A DNA stretch of 16,296 nucleotides, taken from Yes71-27 sp040758635 (GTDB lineage Bacteria; Bacillota; Desulfotomaculia; Desulfotomaculales; Ammonificaceae). The DNA lies in the NCBI GenBank assembly GCA_040758635.1, contig JBFLVI010000046.1, forward strand, positions 1-16,296, in the 5' to 3' direction. Position numbers and translations under genes: made by a program. Below are positions 16,122-16,296 of this stretch, in pieces; within the stretch, counting starts at the first letter, position 1; the number at the start of each line of letters is the position of its first letter. The notes beneath the pieces are model-generated. The model saw nothing but the letters and a program-made list of their open reading frames with translations, ran no database searches and was not told the DNA's origin.

Positions 16122-16151
16122 ATTATAAACGGAACCCGGCGCCAGCGTCAA
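16122..16151 (-). promoter_or_regulatory. Sigma-A-type promoter of tRNA-Leu
   Basis: On the minus strand, -35 TTGACG (16146-16151), an 18-base spacer and -10 TATAAT (16122-16127), about 17 bases before the tRNA. The same TTGACG/TATAAT pair serves tRNA-Thr and sigH. The remaining bases to the window end (16152-16296) show no gene I can support. Confidence 0.8.
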
Positions 16152-16296
16152 TTTCTCCCCCCCGCCGCCGATCGTGTCAACCCACTGTAGGAATCTCGAA
16201 ACCTCACCGACCTTGGAGCGGAACGAGCTACCAAACCGGCGAAACATTTCGGCTTAGCGCTTTGAGAGCCTTGGTCAGTGGAGTCACCGGACCCCG

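Noticed and set aside
16053..16247. 64-codon minus-strand frame over tRNA-Leu
   Set aside because: It runs through the tRNA gene and its promoter and has no family character.

Overview
The window is a G+C-rich stretch from a Gram-positive, endospore-forming Firmicute. It most resembles an anaerobic Clostridia/Peptococcaceae-type genome (Desulfotomaculum/Pelotomaculum-like); that assignment is inferred from gene content and order, not from a search. The key evidence is the conserved block ctsR-mcsA-mcsB-clpC-radA-disA-(carD)-yacL-ispD/ispF-cysE-cysS-rlmB-yacP-sigH, which in Bacillus leads into rpmG-secE-nusG. All 14 confident protein genes and both tRNAs lie on the minus strand, so the biological reading direction runs from high to low coordinates.

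Layout in transcription order. (1) 16296-15194: a tRNA-Leu(UAG) gene with a strong promoter and an encoded CCA. It is followed by about 820 bases with no recognisable gene, holding weak hairpins, a perfect 16-base tandem repeat and two doubtful small plus-strand ORFs. (2) 15250-10476: the class III heat-shock operon ctsR-mcsA-mcsB-clpC, preceded by a CtsR-type operator over the start region and closed by an unusually long composite hairpin terminator. (3) 10401-7980: radA-disA, DNA repair and c-di-AMP DNA-integrity checkpoint. (4) 7965-7354: carD, an RNA-polymerase-binding regulator, with two tandem promoters that share sequence. (5) 7124-1457 and on to 949: the PIN/TRAM membrane protein YacL, a fused IspD-IspF isoprenoid enzyme, CysE and CysS (cysteine synthesis and charging), RlmB (23S rRNA methylation) and YacP (NYN-domain RNase). 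Promoters lie in front of yacL and cysE. (6) 921-141: sigH, with its own sigma-A-type promoter and a textbook terminator. (7) 110-1: tRNA-Thr(UGU) with its own promoter; its last bases lie beyond the window.

The genes combine stress proteostasis (CtsR, McsA, McsB, ClpC), genome surveillance before sporulation (RadA, DisA, SigH), transcription control (CarD) and core RNA/translation housekeeping. Compared with Bacillus, gltX and mrnC (Mini-III) are missing from their usual places, carD is inserted, and ispD and ispF are one reading frame. TTG start codons are strikingly common (six favoured, one possible). No mobile element, CRISPR array or clearly novel multigene system is visible. The most unusual items are the IspDF fusion, the duplicated carD promoter, the composite clpC terminator, and the repeats and small ORFs between tRNA-Leu and ctsR.
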